Below, piece by piece: positions 62,759 to 64,000 of a stretch of 64,000 nucleotides of DNA. The stretch spans positions 992,001-1,056,000 of the forward strand of contig NZ_CP015596.1 in the NCBI RefSeq assembly GCF_001644575.1, given 5' to 3'. A model generated the notes under the pieces. It worked only from the letters and a program-made list of their open reading frames with translations, did no database searches and was not told where the DNA came from. Numbering within the stretch: position 1 is the first letter of the stretch; every line of letters begins with the position of its first letter. Both the position numbers and the translations under genes were made by a program. This stretch comes from Mycobacterium adipatum. GTDB taxonomy: Bacteria; Actinomycetota; Actinomycetes; Mycobacteriales; Mycobacteriaceae.

Positions 62759-62839
62759 CGTCCGGACGCCCTGATCCGTACCTGGTGTCAGTCGAGAGGG
62801 CCAACGGTGCCACGCGGCTGAAACCTGGTAGCTAAGCCG

Positions 62840-64000
62840 CTAGCTGGGCCGTAGCGGCGCCGGGCTCCACAGCCCACTGCGGGTCGCGGTGCCGAGTTCC
62901 AGTTCGGCGGGTTTGGCGTTCGGATAGAACTGCCGGAGTTGCTGCAGCGAACCCCAGTCGCGGAACCAGTCGCCCTGCAGGTACGTCGGCACCGGGATGG
63001 CGCGCAGCAGCAGCTCGGTGATGCCCAGCGGTCCACCGCCCAGGTAGTCCATCACCGGCGAGTTGGCCTCGGCGCCGAACCGGTCGGGCAGGATGCGCCA
63101 CTTGGGCACCTCGGTCACGCCGTACCGGTGGAAGAACGGCCGCTGGCATGGGAACGCCAGCCCCACAAGCCAATCCAGCATGACCGGATCGGTCGATCCC
63201 ACGACGTCCTGCAGGCTGCGCAGCTGCGGGATGCGGGGCGGGGTGACCGCGATCCAGTGCTGGGGTGCCAGATCGTCATCGGTGGCGACCAGCCGCACCC
63301 GGGTGGCCGCTTCGGGGATCGCGGACATCGGGGCGCGCAGGTTACGCCAGGCGGGCACCGCGCCGACATCGGCGAAACCGATGGTTCCGCCCGGCTTTCC
63401 GTCGGCCGCCTGCTCCTCGGTGGCCCACTGCACCAGCACCTCACCGGCATCGAAACGCCCGGCCGCCGCCACCACCAGCAGCGGACCGCGCTGCCCGCTC
63501 GGCGGCAGCCGATACCAGGCCGAGCGCAGGGTGGCGGGCTGCTGCGCACCGGCACGCCAGCTGCCCAGCACGGGGGTGCGGGCCGGGTCGAGGTTGTAGG
63601 GCAGCCGCGCCTGCGACCCGTTCACGCCGGCCGCCGCGGTCGTGCCGCCCTCGGTCCCGGGTTCGCTGCCGGTCTCGTCGCTGTTCTCGGAATCGGCGAA
63701 GTTACTGGAGCCGGGCTGCTCGGACACCGAGTCCGCCGAGATGTCCGACGGTATCCCGTCCGGACGGAAGTTCTGTGCGGTGCCGGCGCCGAGCGCGGCG
63801 CCGACCGGCACATCGATCGGGGTCAGCATGCCGACGTTGGGATCCTGTTCGACCATCACATCGGTGGCCAGTCCACAGGTCTTGCCGCGCAACGCATCCA
63901 GGTTGGAGCGCCCCACCGACCAGGCCGGGTATTGCGCGGTGACCGCGAGTGTCAGTGAGATCACCTCGAAGAGCACCACCGCCCAGGTCACCACCGCCAG
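62840..64000 (-). CDS. embC: arabinosyltransferase EmbC, C-terminal part (5' end beyond window)
   Basis: 387 codons, open to the right edge. The segment begins with the last membrane helix (AVVLFEVISLTLAVTAQYPA), then the C-terminal carbohydrate-binding module typical of Emb proteins: GVNGSQARLPYNLDP, RSAWYRLPPSGQRGPLLVVA, FADVGAVPAWRNLRAP, HWIAVTPPRIPQL and VGLAFPCQRPFFHRYGV. EmbC elongates the arabinan of lipoarabinomannan and of arabinogalactan. The final TPAPLRPS-like tail ends the protein. Assignment to EmbC follows from embA and embB being separately present. Confidence 0.92.
   Translation of the reverse strand: MAVVTWAVVLFEVISLTLAVTAQYPAWSVGRSNLDALRGKTCGLATDVMVEQDPNVGMLTPIDVPVGAALGAGTAQNFRPDGIPSDISADSVSEQPGSSNFADSENSDETGSEPGTEGGTTAAAGVNGSQARLPYNLDPARTPVLGSWRAGAQQPATLRSAWYRLPPSGQRGPLLVVAAAGRFDAGEVLVQWATEEQAADGKPGGTIGFADVGAVPAWRNLRAPMSAIPEAATRVRLVATDDDLAPQHWIAVTPPRIPQLRSLQDVVGSTDPVMLDWLVGLAFPCQRPFFHRYGVTEVPKWRILPDRFGAEANSPVMDYLGGGPLGITELLLRAIPVPTYLQGDWFRDWGSLQQLRQFYPNAKPAELELGTATRSGLWSPAPLRPS

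Overview
The window is high-GC mycobacterial chromosome. It carries the galactan/arabinan/mycolate assembly locus (glf, glfT2, a PAP2 phosphatase, ubiA, aftB, antigen 85 genes, an Rv3802-type lipase, fadD32, pks13, accD4, embB, embA and the 3' part of embC). Upstream of it lies the espR-sodA-glpQ1-bfrB-pheA-serS-csp-erp segment that is syntenic with M. tuberculosis Rv3852 down to Rv3793, drawn here in the reverse direction. The lack of PE_PGRS genes and the presence of AlkB, a cholesterol-oxidase-like GMC enzyme and an AfsR-like regulator suggest a fast-growing Mycolicibacterium. The species cannot be fixed from the sequence. Mtb equivalents (Rv numbers) and Mtb residue numbers are from memory of gene order and protein sequence, not from a search.

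Region 1 (1-5.8 kb): a truncated MerR/TipAL-type regulator with a textbook operator; a minus-strand group with an Hns/Rv3852-like Lys-Ala-Pro protein with a C-terminal membrane anchor, a CopC-type copper protein and an Rv3850-like basic protein; a plus-strand accessory trio (exported acidic/Pro-rich protein, ImmA/IrrE-type zinc peptidase, 7-TM protein with a cytosolic tail); then espR. Region 2 (5.8-14.1 kb): an espR upstream region with four exact EspR-type half-sites, Rv3847-like gene, sodA with a strong terminator, a 50-aa membrane miniprotein, a cluster of DnaA-box-like sequences, rhodanese, an Rv3843c-like membrane protein, glpQ1, bfrB, an LCP-family ligase, a CPBP membrane protein and an Rv3839-like gene. 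IdeR-like iron boxes precede bfrB and the Rv3839-like gene.

Region 3 (14.1-30.8 kb): pheA, phosphoglycerate-mutase-like protein, a Cys/His-rich miniprotein, zincin, septum-formation-like protein, serS, a 1105-aa SARP/AAA regulator, DUF5718, MOSC, PH-like and MBL-Rieske proteins, acyltransferase, HAD hydrolase, PGRP amidase and erp. Region 4 (31.0-51.5 kb, all plus): UDP-galactofuranose formation and galactan polymerisation (Glf, GlfT2); the decaprenyl-phospho-arabinose donor pathway (UbiA, PAP2); terminal arabinosylation (AftB); three consecutive antigen-85 fold proteins; then the mycolic acid condensation module FadD32-Pks13-AccD4.

Region 5 (51.6-64 kb): two small genes and a metallo-beta-lactamase-fold hydrolase, then embB and embA on the minus strand. 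Unlike the contiguous embC-embA-embB of M. tuberculosis, embA and embC are separated here by an alkB-type hydroxylase (co-oriented with embA) and a divergent Tat-exported GMC oxidoreductase. embC runs off the right edge. No rRNA, tRNA, CRISPR array or insertion sequence was recognised. Stretches over 300 bp without a gene are 5767-6270 (EspR-like sites, no convincing ORF) and 7911-8334 (DnaA-box-like cluster, no convincing ORF).
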